A DNA stretch of 26,215 bases from an uncultured Clostridium sp. (GCF_934754925.1 NZ_CAKVJA010000038.1:1-26215), one strand, 5' to 3'. Shown: positions 14,438 through 23,483, numbered from the stretch's first letter. The notes: generated by a model from the sequence alone, not told the origin. A program made the numbers and translations.

Positions 14438-15112
14438 CTAACTTTCCTCCAACTTATAACCAACACCTCTCACTGTAGTTATATTGGTAGTAGATGCAAC
14501 ATACCCAAGTTTTTTTCTTAAAAAAGAAATATATACCTCTATGTTGTTATACTCTGCATCTGAATCATATCCCCATATTTTACTTATTAACTCATCCTTA
14601 GTTACTATTGTTTTTGGCCTTTGCATAAAACATCTTATAATCTCAAATTCCTTTAAAGAAAGTTTAATGCTATTGTAAGGTCCTTCTAATTCATAAGTAG
14701 AAATATTCAATTTAATATCTCCAAATTCTAAAACATTATCATTTATAATTTCTCCTTGTCTTCTAGTTAAGGCTCTTAATCTAGCCAATAATTCATCTAT
14801 TGAAAATGGCTTTGCTAAATAATCATCAGCACCACTATCTAATCCCTTAACTTTATCTTCAATTTCTCCTTTAGCTGTTAATAGAATAACCGGGGTCTTT
14901 ATATTCTCTTTTCTTAATCTTCTAAGAACTTCTAATCCATTAAGTTTAGGTAGCATAATATCTAATACTATTACATCATATATATCTGTTAATCCATAAT
15001 CTAGTCCATCTTCACCATTATATACAGCATCAACTACATATTTATTTTTACTTAATATTTGATTAAGCGCTTCTGAAAGCTGTATTTCATCTTCTACAAG
15101 TAATAACCTCAC
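14438..15112 (-). CDS. OmpR-type response regulator, GTG start
   Basis: A 224-aa response regulator: receiver with LLLVEDE, phospho-acceptor D51 (IVLDIMLPKLNG), LLTAKGE and YLAKPFS, then a winged helix domain ending VRGVGYKLEES. I take the start as GTG at 15110-15112, 9 bases from AGGAGG; in-frame codons further upstream would put the ribosome site at or inside the start. It is paired with the kinase downstream (2-bp gap). The intergenic region to the plus-strand VTC gene contains an 11-bp tandem repeat (15191-15212), the arrangement expected for an OmpR-family binding site. Confidence 0.94.
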   Translation of the reverse strand: MRLLLVEDEIQLSEALNQILSKNKYVVDAVYNGEDGLDYGLTDIYDVIVLDIMLPKLNGLEVLRRLRKENIKTPVILLTAKGEIEDKVKGLDSGADDYLAKPFSIDELLARLRALTRRQGEIINDNVLEFGDIKLNISTYELEGPYNSIKLSLKEFEIIRCFMQRPKTIVTKDELISKIWGYDSDAEYNNIEVYISFLRKKLGYVASTTNITTVRGVGYKLEES

Positions 15113-15190
15113 TAATCTCATCCTCCTCACTTACTATATATCTAATTCTTTACCAAAATTTTAACATAGAAAGTAAATATTTAGGGCGTT

Positions 15191-15223
15191 TTTAAGATTA
15201 TTTTAAGGTTGTAGTACTATTAT
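15191..15223 (+). promoter_or_regulatory. 11-bp tandem repeat and -10 upstream of the VTC operon
   Basis: TTTAAGATTAT (15191-15201) is followed directly by TTTAAGGTTGT (15202-15212), an 11-bp tandem repeat as bound by PhoB/OmpR-type regulators, and then by a -10-like TATTAT at 15218-15223. There is no good -35. The arrangement suggests activation of the VTC operon by the divergent response regulator. Confidence 0.55.
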
Positions 15224-15278
15224 TAATTTGTAAGTTAACTTTAATTTAATATTAGATAAAATTGGAGGTGATTATTCT

Positions 15279-15959
15279 ATGAATAAACCAAGACATGAAT
15301 TAAAATTCTTCATTAATATTTCTGATTATTTCGCAATAAAAAATAGAATTAAACATATAGCTTCCATTGATAAAAATTCCGGTTCATCTGGAACTTATCA
15401 TATAAGAAGCTTATATTTTGATAATTTTAATGACAAAGCATTACTTGAGAAAATTAATGGTTATAGTAAGCGTGAAAAATTTAGAATTAGGTATTATAAT
15501 GATAATTTTGATTTTATTAGACTAGAAAAGAAAAGTAAAATTAATGGTCTATGTACTAAATTTTCGGCACCGCTAACAAAAGAACAATGTGAAAAGCTAT
15601 TAAATAATGATATTGATTGGATGCTTGCTTCTGATGAATCATTAATTCAAGAATTATATTTTAAAATGAAATCTCAAATGTTAAAGCCTAAAACAGTAGT
15701 TGACTATACACGAAAAGCTTATATTTATAAACCTGGAAATGTTCGAATTACTATTGATAGTAATGTCAGAACAGGTATATGCTCTCAAGATACGTTTAAC
15801 ACAGATCTTCCAACAATGAAGATTCATAATAATGACACAATAATTTTAGAAGTAAAATTCGATGAATTTTTACCTGACATAATAAAAGATACAATACAAA
15901 CTAATACACGAAAGTCAACTTCTATTTCTAAATATGCTAGCAGTAGAATGTTTGGATAA
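15279..15959 (+). CDS. VTC-domain polyphosphate polymerase-like protein
   Basis: A 226-aa protein made of one VTC domain, the tunnel-fold catalytic core that in yeast Vtc4 makes polyphosphate from ATP. Tunnel residues are visible in the expected order: RHELKF at the N-terminus, IRSLYFDN, KFRIRYY, RLEKKSK, VDYTRKAY, RITID, ILEVKFDEFLP and the C-terminal STSISKYASSR. There is no membrane segment; the next gene encodes a DUF4956 membrane protein that could anchor it or move the product. GGAGGTG precedes the ATG. Polyphosphate synthesis is the family expectation; it has not been shown for this bacterial group as far as I can tell. Confidence 0.9.
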   Translation: MNKPRHELKFFINISDYFAIKNRIKHIASIDKNSGSSGTYHIRSLYFDNFNDKALLEKINGYSKREKFRIRYYNDNFDFIRLEKKSKINGLCTKFSAPLTKEQCEKLLNNDIDWMLASDESLIQELYFKMKSQMLKPKTVVDYTRKAYIYKPGNVRITIDSNVRTGICSQDTFNTDLPTMKIHNNDTIILEVKFDEFLPDIIKDTIQTNTRKSTSISKYASSRMFG

Positions 15960-15990
15960 ATTAAACACATAAACTTTGGAGGGATTATAG

Positions 15991-16677
15991 ATGAATTCAC
16001 AAATTAACTTTTCTGATATTTTTAAATCAAGTTTTTTAGAAAAGACTAGTAGTTTTTCAATTACAGATACTTTTTTAGCATTAGCTCTTGCTCTTGCAAT
16101 TGGATTATTTATATTTTTAATTTACAAAAAGACATTTAAAGGCGTTATGTATTCAGAAAGTTTTGGTATGTCTTTAGTTGCTATGACTTTAATAACTACA
16201 TTAATTATTCTAGCAATAACTTCTAATGTAATTTTATCACTTGGTATGGTTGGTGCATTATCTATAGTAAGATTTAGATCTGCTATAAAAGAACCCCTTG
16301 ATATTGCATTCTTATTTTGGTCAATATCTGCTGGTATAGTTATGGGAGCTGGTCTTATTCCTTTAGGTATATTAGGTTCTGTATTTATAGGAATTATAAT
16401 GCTTATATTTGTTAACAAAAAAAGTACTGATAACCCTTATATATTAGTTGTAAACTGTTCAAATGATAATAGCGAAAATGAAGCTATTAAGTTTATCTCT
16501 AGTTCTGTTAAAAAACATGTTGTTAAATCAAAAACTGTTTCTGCTGGTTCTGGAATTGAATTAACTGTAGAAATTAGATTAAAAGAAATGTCAACTAAAT
16601 TTGTAAATGACCTTAGTCATATATCAGGAGTAAATAATGTTGTTTTAGTAAGCTACAATGGTGAATATATGAGCTAA
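15991..16677 (+). CDS. DUF4956 membrane protein
   Basis: A 228-aa protein with four hydrophobic segments (about 27-45, 55-75, 78-92 and 108-140) and a soluble C-terminal domain of about 80 residues. The central segment GMVGALSIVRFRSAIKEP is the conserved DUF4956 signature between membrane helices. Genes of this family commonly sit beside VTC and CotH genes, as here (31 bp after VTC, 18 bp before CotH). A role as membrane partner for the VTC enzyme, for instance a channel for the polymer, is inference. GGAGGG precedes the ATG. Confidence 0.9.
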   Translation: MNSQINFSDIFKSSFLEKTSSFSITDTFLALALALAIGLFIFLIYKKTFKGVMYSESFGMSLVAMTLITTLIILAITSNVILSLGMVGALSIVRFRSAIKEPLDIAFLFWSISAGIVMGAGLIPLGILGSVFIGIIMLIFVNKKSTDNPYILVVNCSNDNSENEAIKFISSSVKKHVVKSKTVSAGSGIELTVEIRLKEMSTKFVNDLSHISGVNNVVLVSYNGEYMS

Positions 16678-16695
16678 TCAATAGGTGGTGAAAAA

Positions 16696-18840
16696 ATGAT
16701 TTCAAATAAACACTTCAATAAACTTGTTGCTATATTAATTACCATAGCTGTAAGTTTTTCATTGATAATTATAGTGTTACCTAAAAGCTCATCAACTCCA
16801 ACTTATATTGAACAACCTAATTATGTAACAACAATTTTTAATGATGAAAATGTTATGGATATAAATATAGAAATAGATGAAACTGCTTGGAAAGAAATGC
16901 TTGATAATGCTATGTCTGAAGAATATACTGCTGCCAATATTACTATTAACGGAGTTACTTATAACAATGTTGCTATTAGACCTAAGGGAAATTCTAGCTT
17001 GTCTCAAATTGCTATGGATAATACTACAGATAGATATAGCTTTAAAGTTAAATTTGATGAATATGTAGATGGACAAACCTTAGATGGTCTTAGTAAATTA
17101 GTATTAAATAACAATATGGCTGATGCTACTTATATGAAAGAATATCTTTCTTATAAATTACTTGAGTCATTAGGTGTTCCAACTCCAGAATGTGCATATG
17201 CACATATAACTGTTAATGGAGAAGAATGGGGCTTATATCTTGCAGTTGAGCCCATTGAAGAAGAGTTTATTGCAAGAAACTATGGTTCTACAGATGGTAA
17301 CTTATATAAACCTGAAAGTGATAGTGTTGCTATGGGAAATAAGGATAATCAAAATGATATGAAAGATAAAATGAACAACAGAGATGCTTCTTGGCAAATG
17401 CAAGCTCCTCCTAATATGAATAATGGAGATGCTTCTTGGCAAATGCAAGCTCCTCCTAATATGAATAATGGAGATGCTTCTGGAGAAATGCAAATACCTT
17501 CTGACATGAGTAATAAAGATTTTTCATATGAATCACAATCACCTGATAGCACTGGTAATACCTCTAATGAATTACCTTCAAATATACCTAATGGAATGGG
17601 TGGAGATATGATGGGTGGAGGAATGGGAGGAAACTCTAATGGCGCCGATCTAGTATGGAATGGTGATGATATATCTAATTACTCTGCTATCTTTGATAAT
17701 GCTATCTTTAAAACTACAGATAGTGATGATTATATTAAAATTTTAGACATGATTAAACATCTTGATACTATGGAGGATATTGAATCATATTTAGATGTAG
17801 ATGAAGTACTAAGATATTTCGCTGCAAATACGTTCTTAGTTAATCTTGATAGCTATGCATCTAATATGAAACATAATTATTATTTATATGAAGATGATGG
17901 TATAGTTAGCATTTTACCATGGGACTACAATTTATCATTTGCAGGCTTCCAAGCTGGTTCATCATCAAATGCAATAAACTTCCCTATTGATTCTCCTGTT
18001 TCTGGGAGTTTAGAAGGAAGCCCCTTAATTGCTAAACTTTTAGAAATAGATGAATATAAAGAATTATATCATCAATATTTAAATGAAATAGTAATTAGTT
18101 TTGTTAACAATGGAACTTACGAAACCCTTATTCATAAAACAGATTCATTAATTAGTAATTATGTAAAAAATGATGCTACTGATTTTTATACCTTTGATCA
18201 ATATGAAGAGGCTGTTAGTAACTTATTAACATTTGGATATGATAGAGCAACTAGTATCGCAGCTCAACTTGATGGTACTCAACCTTCAACAAGTACTGGA
18301 ACTATTGAAACTACTGTTGATTTAACTGCTATGGGACAACAAGGTGGTGGAAATGATAAAGGTGGTATGAATAACATGGTAAATAAACCAGATAATAATA
18401 CTACTACAACTGATAATAGTAATGCTACTAATACAGATAGCTTTACTCCAACATCAAATGATACACCTGAAAATGCTAGTGCTCCAATGAATAATTCTCC
18501 TGGAAACATGGGAGGTAATTCTTCAAACTTAGATCCAACAGTTATGATGCAAGCAATGCAAATTATTCAAAGTTCTGAAGATGGTACTATTACAGACTCA
18601 ATTAAAGATGAATTATTAAATCTAGGATTAACGGAAGATGATATTACTCAACTTTCATCTATGGAACTTCCTAATCAAGACAGTAATATGCAAGATTTTA
18701 AAAATAATAATTTAGCAATGGCTCCAAATAATACTTCTTCTAATAATACCTCTTTAATAATCACACTTTCATCAATTGCATTATTAATAATAGCAATACT
18801 TGGAGTATCATTATTTAAAAAGAGAAAATACATTAGCTAA
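16696..18840 (+). CDS. Membrane-anchored CotH-family kinase with low-complexity inserts
   Basis: A 714-aa protein with an N-terminal membrane or signal segment (about 10-29) and a C-terminal TM helix followed by KKRKYIS, so the bulk is outside the cell. The CotH kinase domain is split: VAIRPKGNSSL, then the segment from KLVLNNN to NGEEWGLYLAVEP, and after an insert the PWDYNLSF motif with its catalytic-type Asp. The insert (about 215-315) has three 15-residue repeats of the form DASWQMQAPPNMNNG and a Gly/Met-rich stretch; a second Asn/Thr/Met-rich region lies at about 540-620. B. subtilis CotH phosphorylates spore-coat proteins, but this one is a surface protein in an operon with VTC and DUF4956. 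Substrate unknown. Confidence 0.88.
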   Translation: MISNKHFNKLVAILITIAVSFSLIIIVLPKSSSTPTYIEQPNYVTTIFNDENVMDINIEIDETAWKEMLDNAMSEEYTAANITINGVTYNNVAIRPKGNSSLSQIAMDNTTDRYSFKVKFDEYVDGQTLDGLSKLVLNNNMADATYMKEYLSYKLLESLGVPTPECAYAHITVNGEEWGLYLAVEPIEEEFIARNYGSTDGNLYKPESDSVAMGNKDNQNDMKDKMNNRDASWQMQAPPNMNNGDASWQMQAPPNMNNGDASGEMQIPSDMSNKDFSYESQSPDSTGNTSNELPSNIPNGMGGDMMGGGMGGNSNGADLVWNGDDISNYSAIFDNAIFKTTDSDDYIKILDMIKHLDTMEDIESYLDVDEVLRYFAANTFLVNLDSYASNMKHNYYLYEDDGIVSILPWDYNLSFAGFQAGSSSNAINFPIDSPVSGSLEGSPLIAKLLEIDEYKELYHQYLNEIVISFVNNGTYETLIHKTDSLISNYVKNDATDFYTFDQYEEAVSNLLTFGYDRATSIAAQLDGTQPSTSTGTIETTVDLTAMGQQGGGNDKGGMNNMVNKPDNNTTTTDNSNATNTDSFTPTSNDTPENASAPMNNSPGNMGGNSSNLDPTVMMQAMQIIQSSEDGTITDSIKDELLNLGLTEDDITQLSSMELPNQDSNMQDFKNNNLAMAPNNTSSNNTSLIITLSSIALLIIAILGVSLFKKRKYIS
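17381..17515 (+). repeat. Three tandem 45-bp repeats within the CotH gene
   Basis: Copies begin at 17381, 17426 and 17471 (period 45 bp = 15 codons). The first two are nearly identical in DNA and the third has diverged. Each encodes a Met/Pro/Asn unit around WQMQAPPNMNN. In-frame length change by slippage or recombination is likely. Confidence 0.9.
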
Positions 18841-18843
18841 AAT

Positions 18844-18869
18844 ATTGCGCACTATTATTAGTGCGCAAT
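18844..18869. terminator. Bidirectional terminator between the CotH and DUF1653 genes
   Basis: Perfect 11-bp GC-containing stem ATTGCGCACTA / TAGTGCGCAAT (18844-18854 and 18859-18869) with a TTAT loop. It starts 4 bp after the CotH stop and ends 5 bp before the stop of the convergent DUF1653 gene. A T-rich tract follows on the plus strand, a weaker one on the minus strand. Confidence 0.88.
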
Positions 18870-18873
18870 TTAG

Positions 18874-19122
18874 TTATTTTACGCTTTTGACTTCGAATTC
18901 TTGGAATCTATATTTTTGTCCAGTTGGATTAACCTTTCCTTCTGGAACTTCTTCAACAAACATATCATAAGGTCTTACAAAAAGTCCACAATCCCCATAT
19001 AAAGCTCTATAAAGAACCATGGTTTCTTGAGTTTCTGAATGCTTAACAAAATCTTCAACTAAATATAAATCTCCCTTAAAATGTCTGAAAATCTTTCCTT
19101 TAGAATTAGATATATCTCTCAT
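18874..19122 (-). CDS. DUF1653 protein
   Basis: An 82-aa soluble protein of one DUF1653 domain, recognisable from GKIFRHFKGDLYLVEDFVKH, then TMVLYRALYGDCGLFVRP. These small proteins are widespread, often annotated as hypothetical, and have no established function. The ATG has GGAGG upstream. A terminator at 19159-19187 separates it from the transporter operon, so it is probably monocistronic. The promoter must lie in the short gap 19123-19158 or overlap the terminator. Confidence 0.9.
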   Translation of the reverse strand: MRDISNSKGKIFRHFKGDLYLVEDFVKHSETQETMVLYRALYGDCGLFVRPYDMFVEEVPEGKVNPTGQKYRFQEFEVKSVK

Positions 19123-19158
19123 AATTTTTCCTCCGTTAATAATATTGTATTAAAAAAA

Positions 19159-19187
19159 GAAACAGTTTGCTATTAACAAACTGCTTC
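19159..19187 (-). terminator. Terminator overlapping the end of the MacB-like gene
   Basis: On the minus strand, GAAGCAGTTTG pairs with CAAACTGTTTC (11 bp with one G-U) around a 7-nt loop that holds the TAA stop, followed by TTTTTTT. The last sense codons therefore form the 5' arm of the hairpin. Confidence 0.88.
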
Positions 19188-20399
19188 ATCTATTATATCA
19201 TTATTTTCCACTTTAGTATTTACTTCTTCTTCATAAATTAAATACTTTCCATGAACCTTTACAAAATAATCTCCACAAAGATATAAAGGATATATTAACC
19301 ATATCATAGTTATGTTTACATCAAAATTGTACTTATCCCAAATCATTAATATAGCAACAAATGAACAAATTATTGAAACTCCATTATTAATTATTAATGT
19401 TTTAATATTATTTACTTTTATTATCCTTAAGTTAATTACAAATAATATTATTGTAAATATTGAGTATAATACTGATTTTAATAAGTTTTCTATATTATAA
19501 ATATCAACTCCATACTTTTTCATATAAAGTACATACTCAAACTTTTCCTTGTACTCTTTCCCCATCTTACTCCAAAAATCAAAGTCAGACCACTTATTTG
19601 GAATCATATCTAATGGAATAGAAATTTTAATATTTGTAATCTTAAAAAATATAAATACGGAAGCAATAGCCATTAAAATATATAGACTTACTAAAACTGG
19701 CTTATTTCTTGATTTAAATAAACTAGTTATTATTTTAATTAAAATCAATACTAAAGTGATAATTGGAAATATTAGTGCTATAAACTTTGCTATTATATAA
19801 TAGATATTTCCGCTAATAGCCATTTCATTAATTCCAAATTTCATTTTAAAATCTTCAATCTTATTTAATGTTAATCCTGTACCATCTATTGTTAATCCAT
19901 CTAGAACCTGCGAGGAATCTTCAGTAGCTTGAATCATAATATTTGCTTTAGAACCTTTTAAAATTCCCCTTACAATTAAATTTCTATCATTATAAACAAT
20001 CTCTCTACCTACACAATTACTACTTCCAAACAATTTATAAGATGTATCATTATCTATTAAACACCCCTCTAAATCATCAGCAAATAGGTTTGATCCCTTA
20101 ACTAATAAATTAGATGAGCCCTTTATAATTAAAACATCTAAATCACTTGCTATTTTCCCTAAATCAAGATTATTAGCAGATTGTAATGACTCTTCAGCCC
20201 ATCCTACTACAGCTAACTCTGGCTCTGCTTCTTTTATAGTCTTAATGAGCTCTGTATTATAATTTTCATTTTCAAAATAGAAATTTAAAGTTTTATTTTC
20301 ACTTCCTATATTATTTGCATAACCTAAAGATATTCCCCAGCACATAATTAAAGCAAATACAATAATTATTCTAACTATGTGCTTTAAATACCTTATCAT
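19173..20399 (-). CDS. Multi-pass membrane protein with MacB-core-like ectodomain
   Basis: A 408-aa protein: TM1 at about 8-28, an extracellular domain at about 30-200, then five or so hydrophobic segments (about 203-228, 237-257, 311-330, 337-353, 358-372) and a cytoplasmic tail. The ectodomain has features of the MacB periplasmic core domain, notably LFGSSNCVGREIVYNDRNLIVRGIL, where MacB-type proteins have a G-x-x-I/V-x-x-x-G-x-x-x-x-V-x-G-V/I pattern. The later part does not look like a standard FtsX permease. It overlaps the upstream adaptor gene by 4 bp (ATGA) and ends the operon. A permease-like partner for the adaptor is the best guess; specificity unknown. Confidence 0.7.
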   Translation of the reverse strand: MIRYLKHIVRIIIVFALIMCWGISLGYANNIGSENKTLNFYFENENYNTELIKTIKEAEPELAVVGWAEESLQSANNLDLGKIASDLDVLIIKGSSNLLVKGSNLFADDLEGCLIDNDTSYKLFGSSNCVGREIVYNDRNLIVRGILKGSKANIMIQATEDSSQVLDGLTIDGTGLTLNKIEDFKMKFGINEMAISGNIYYIIAKFIALIFPIITLVLILIKIITSLFKSRNKPVLVSLYILMAIASVFIFFKITNIKISIPLDMIPNKWSDFDFWSKMGKEYKEKFEYVLYMKKYGVDIYNIENLLKSVLYSIFTIILFVINLRIIKVNNIKTLIINNGVSIICSFVAILMIWDKYNFDVNITMIWLIYPLYLCGDYFVKVHGKYLIYEEEVNTKVENNDIIDEAVC

Positions 20400-21700
20400 T
20401 CAGTCTCCAGGCGAACTCTATCGCCATCTTCTATTGTTTTATTGCTATCAATTATTATTTTATCATTTCTTCCTAATGCACCTTCAGTTACAGCTGCATA
20501 TTCACCATCTCTTTTTTCAATTTTTACATCAACTTTTTTAGCTATTAATTCTTTACCTAATACAGTTTCCTTTTCAGTAACAACTAATACATAATAACTA
20601 TTACCATCACCTTGTCTTAATGCTGCTAACGGAACACATGTACCATATTTTCTTGATTTACTTGAAACCACAATTTCTCCACTATCATCAATTTCTCCTA
20701 TTCCTACAGGTAAAACAACTGTTACATTTAAAGTTTCATTATTATCTTGATTTTTAGAAATAGAAGCTATAGTTAAGTTTTCAATAATACCATAAGTACC
20801 TAAATTTAAGGCAACTACTTGTCCTTGTTTTATTGAAGTTCTATTTTCTTTATCAATTTCTCCAATAAACTTATACCCTTCATTCTTATCTGCAATTGAC
20901 GCTATAGTATCAGTTGTAACTCCACCATTTTCTGCAAAGACACTAGTAATTATTCCCTCCTTTTCTGAAGTGATTTTTCCACCAGCCTCTAGCAGAGGTT
21001 GAAGTTTTGCAAGTTCTTTATTATATTCATCAATTTTAAGAGAATCCTTTGTGTCCTGAAGCGCTCTATCTAAATCAACAGTATCATTTGATTCAGAAAC
21101 AGCTGCATCATACATAGATTTCTTTGATTGATAATCAGAATATAAACTTTCTTCTATTCCTGGATCCTTCTCTTCATCACTTAATTTTGAATAATTATCT
21201 AATGCTTGCTTTGCTGTATTCATTTCATTTAAGGCACCTTGTACTGCTTGTTTTTTAGCATTTATAGCCTTATTATAATCCTCTGTAGCACGTGTTAAAG
21301 TCTTTTGCTCTTGTGCTATACTTTCCTTAATTTCATTAACCTTTTTTTCTAAATCTTCAGTATCAAGCTCAACTAATGTATCACCAACTTTAATATTTGA
21401 ACCTTCACTTATATTTACATAATTAATTTTAAGACCTTCTACTACAGAAATTTTTTCTTCTCTATTTTTAACAACTACCCCTTTAGCCGTAACCTCATCT
21501 ACTATTGTTTTAGTTTTTGGCTTATCAACTTTAACTCTTGGTATAGTCATAGAATCTGCAGCCCTGGATAACATGGTGCATCCTATCATTAATATTAAAA
21601 AGGCAAATAGGGCTTTTACTGCTTTTTTCTGCAATGTATCTTTACCCTTTTTTTCATATTTAAAATTTATAACTTTTTTTATTTTTTCTTTTTTATTCAT
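20396..21700 (-). CDS. HlyD/MacA-like membrane-fusion (adaptor) protein
   Basis: A 434-aa protein with a short basic cytoplasmic N-terminus, one TM segment (about 29-48), a first barrel-sandwich half (about 60-115, with VVEGLKINYVNISEGSNIKVGD), a long coiled coil rich in Lys/Glu/Ala (about 112-245), the second half of the lipoyl-like domain (GIITSVFAENGGVT), and beta-barrel domains to the end. This is the layout of periplasmic adaptor proteins of MacAB- and HlyD-type exporters, used in Gram-positives with ABC exporters. It lies 7 bp after the MalG-like permease gene and overlaps the MacB-like gene, in an operon that otherwise looks like a sugar importer. That combination is unusual. Confidence 0.87.
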   Translation of the reverse strand: MNKKEKIKKVINFKYEKKGKDTLQKKAVKALFAFLILMIGCTMLSRAADSMTIPRVKVDKPKTKTIVDEVTAKGVVVKNREEKISVVEGLKINYVNISEGSNIKVGDTLVELDTEDLEKKVNEIKESIAQEQKTLTRATEDYNKAINAKKQAVQGALNEMNTAKQALDNYSKLSDEEKDPGIEESLYSDYQSKKSMYDAAVSESNDTVDLDRALQDTKDSLKIDEYNKELAKLQPLLEAGGKITSEKEGIITSVFAENGGVTTDTIASIADKNEGYKFIGEIDKENRTSIKQGQVVALNLGTYGIIENLTIASISKNQDNNETLNVTVVLPVGIGEIDDSGEIVVSSKSRKYGTCVPLAALRQGDGNSYYVLVVTEKETVLGKELIAKKVDVKIEKRDGEYAAVTEGALGRNDKIIIDSNKTIEDGDRVRLETE

Positions 21701-21706
21701 AAATTA

Positions 21707-22549
21707 TCATTCCTTTACTGCTGATGCTGCAATACCTTGCTCTAAATAGCTTTGACCTGCAAAAAATACTATTATAGCAGCTATTAATGTTACAGCAGAT
21801 GCTGTAAATGCTATATCTGCATTTTCTAATGTAATATTTGGTAAATAAATCGATAATGGCCATAAAGCTTTATCCTTTAAAAATGTTAGTGGCTGCTCTA
21901 TTAAATTCCAATATTCTAAAAACTGCAATACAACAGCTGACATTATACCTGGCATTCCTAAAGGTATTCCTATCTTAACAAAAATAATAAATTCACTAGC
22001 TCCATCTATTCTTGCTGATTCAATAATTGACTCTGGTATATTACAAAAGAATCTATACATTATAAACACTGAAAATGTTGAAAATATAGCAGGTAATATT
22101 ATGCTTCCATGAGTATTAAGAAGGTGTAATTTATCTAACACTAAATAACTGGATAACATAGTAACTTGGAAAGGCATTAACATTACTACTATATAAATAG
22201 TAAATAACACTTTCTTAAAAGGAAACTTATATCTTGCAAATCCCCAAGCTGCTGGAATACCGACTATAAGTTGTCCACCAACTGATAAAAATACTATTTT
22301 TACAGAGTTCCAAAACATTACAAAAAATTCTGGAGTATCAAATAATAATTCTACATATGCACGCAAGGTAGGATAACTAGGTAATAATCCCCAACTTACA
22401 TATCCTTTACTTTTTTCAGCTAATACTGGAGCAAGATAAGTGTTTAATTCATCTGCACCCATGAATGATCCTGCTAATAGAAATATAACTGGAAAACACA
22501 TAAATATAGATATTGCAACTAATATAATAAATACTATTTTTTTCTTCAT
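21707..22549 (-). CDS. Carbohydrate-type ABC importer permease (MalG-like)
   Basis: A 280-aa permease with six membrane segments. The EAA loop that contacts the ATPase is seen as ESARIDGASEFIIFVKIGIP, close to the family consensus for sugar importers. The N-terminal TM is followed by a long extracytoplasmic loop (about 30-75) as in MalG/LacG types. GAGGAG precedes the ATG; it follows the MalF-like gene by 18 bp. No ATPase gene is in the operon, so a shared MsmX/UgpC-type ATPase elsewhere is probably used. Substrate cannot be told. Confidence 0.92.
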   Translation of the reverse strand: MKKKIVFIILVAISIFMCFPVIFLLAGSFMGADELNTYLAPVLAEKSKGYVSWGLLPSYPTLRAYVELLFDTPEFFVMFWNSVKIVFLSVGGQLIVGIPAAWGFARYKFPFKKVLFTIYIVVMLMPFQVTMLSSYLVLDKLHLLNTHGSIILPAIFSTFSVFIMYRFFCNIPESIIESARIDGASEFIIFVKIGIPLGMPGIMSAVVLQFLEYWNLIEQPLTFLKDKALWPLSIYLPNITLENADIAFTASAVTLIAAIIVFFAGQSYLEQGIAASAVKE

Positions 22550-22567
22550 TGTATAAATCTCCTCAAC

Positions 22568-23482
22568 TTAATCTTGGTTTTCCCATGCCCTTTGTAATAG
22601 CATAATCAATATAAATATTATTGCTGCCATAAGTACAGATGCAGCTGCCATTTTACTAAAATCTAATTCTCTGAACCAATTATTAAATAGGTGTTGCAAT
22701 AAGTACATACTCTTATCTGGATAATCACCTGCAACTAAATACGCTTCTCTAAATACCTTAAATGAATTAAGAAGAGATAAGACTGCTACCGTATATAATG
22801 TAGGCTTTAAACAAGGTAATGTTATCTTCGTAAAACATTGAAAATTATTTGCTCCATCTACCTTAGCTGATTCATATATTTCTTTAGATATAGAGTTCAA
22901 TCCAGCTAACCATAAAATAATATTATACCCCAAATTCTTCCATATATAACTGAATACTAATATCCAAAACGCCCATCCCGTACTCATCCAATCTTGACCT
23001 GCTATATTAAATTTATCTAACATAGCGCTTAAGAATCCTTGCTCATTAAAAATAATATTCCATATTAATACTACTGAAGCTATTGGCACTGCCATAGGTA
23101 TTAAAAATGCTGTTCTTAATACCTTTGATGCTTCTGTAAATTTATTTAATACTACAGCTATTACTAAGGATAATGATAATAACAATGGTATACATATAAG
23201 AACAAATCTTATAGTATTACTAGCTGCCAATTTAAAAGCTGAATTATTAAATATATCTATATAATTGTTAACTCCTATAAATTCTCTTGAAATGGCACTT
23301 TGAAAAGATCTTAAAATTACATCCAAGAAGGGAAGCAATGTAAACACTGCTACCCCTATTAAACTTGGCAATACAAAATATAATCCAGTATATTTTGTTT
23401 TTTTCTTTACTTTTTCTTTCTCTAGTTTATCTGTTTTTACTTTTCTTATTTGTTTTAATTTATTAACCTTTAACTCTACCAT
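22568..23482 (-). CDS. Carbohydrate-type ABC importer permease (MalF-like)
   Basis: A 304-aa permease with an extended Lys-rich cytoplasmic N-terminus (first about 30 residues), then six membrane segments. The EAA loop is YESAKVDGANNFQCFTKITLP. It begins directly after the stop of the solute-binding gene, with a GGAG site overlapping that stop codon, so translation is probably coupled. It should form a heterodimer with the MalG-like permease. The basic N-terminal extension is longer than usual and may bind lipid or another protein (inference). Confidence 0.92.
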   Translation of the reverse strand: MVELKVNKLKQIRKVKTDKLEKEKVKKKTKYTGLYFVLPSLIGVAVFTLLPFLDVILRSFQSAISREFIGVNNYIDIFNNSAFKLAASNTIRFVLICIPLLLSLSLVIAVVLNKFTEASKVLRTAFLIPMAVPIASVVLIWNIIFNEQGFLSAMLDKFNIAGQDWMSTGWAFWILVFSYIWKNLGYNIILWLAGLNSISKEIYESAKVDGANNFQCFTKITLPCLKPTLYTVAVLSLLNSFKVFREAYLVAGDYPDKSMYLLQHLFNNWFRELDFSKMAAASVLMAAIIFILIMLLQRAWENQD

Positions 23483-23483
23483 A

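Noticed and set aside
16122..16418. Open frame on the minus strand inside the DUF4956 gene
   Set aside because: It is antisense to a well-supported gene, has no ribosome site and no recognisable domain.
17381..17515. CRISPR array
   Set aside because: The repeats are directly adjacent, without spacers, and in frame within a coding sequence. No other repeat-spacer pattern was seen.
17302..17552. Minus-strand frames over the CotH repeats
   Set aside because: Their repeated peptides simply mirror the 45-bp tandem repeats of the sense gene.
19173..20399. Complete MacB exporter
   Set aside because: There is no ATPase domain (no Walker A or ABC signature) in this protein or elsewhere in the window, and the C-terminal half does not match a standard FtsX permease.
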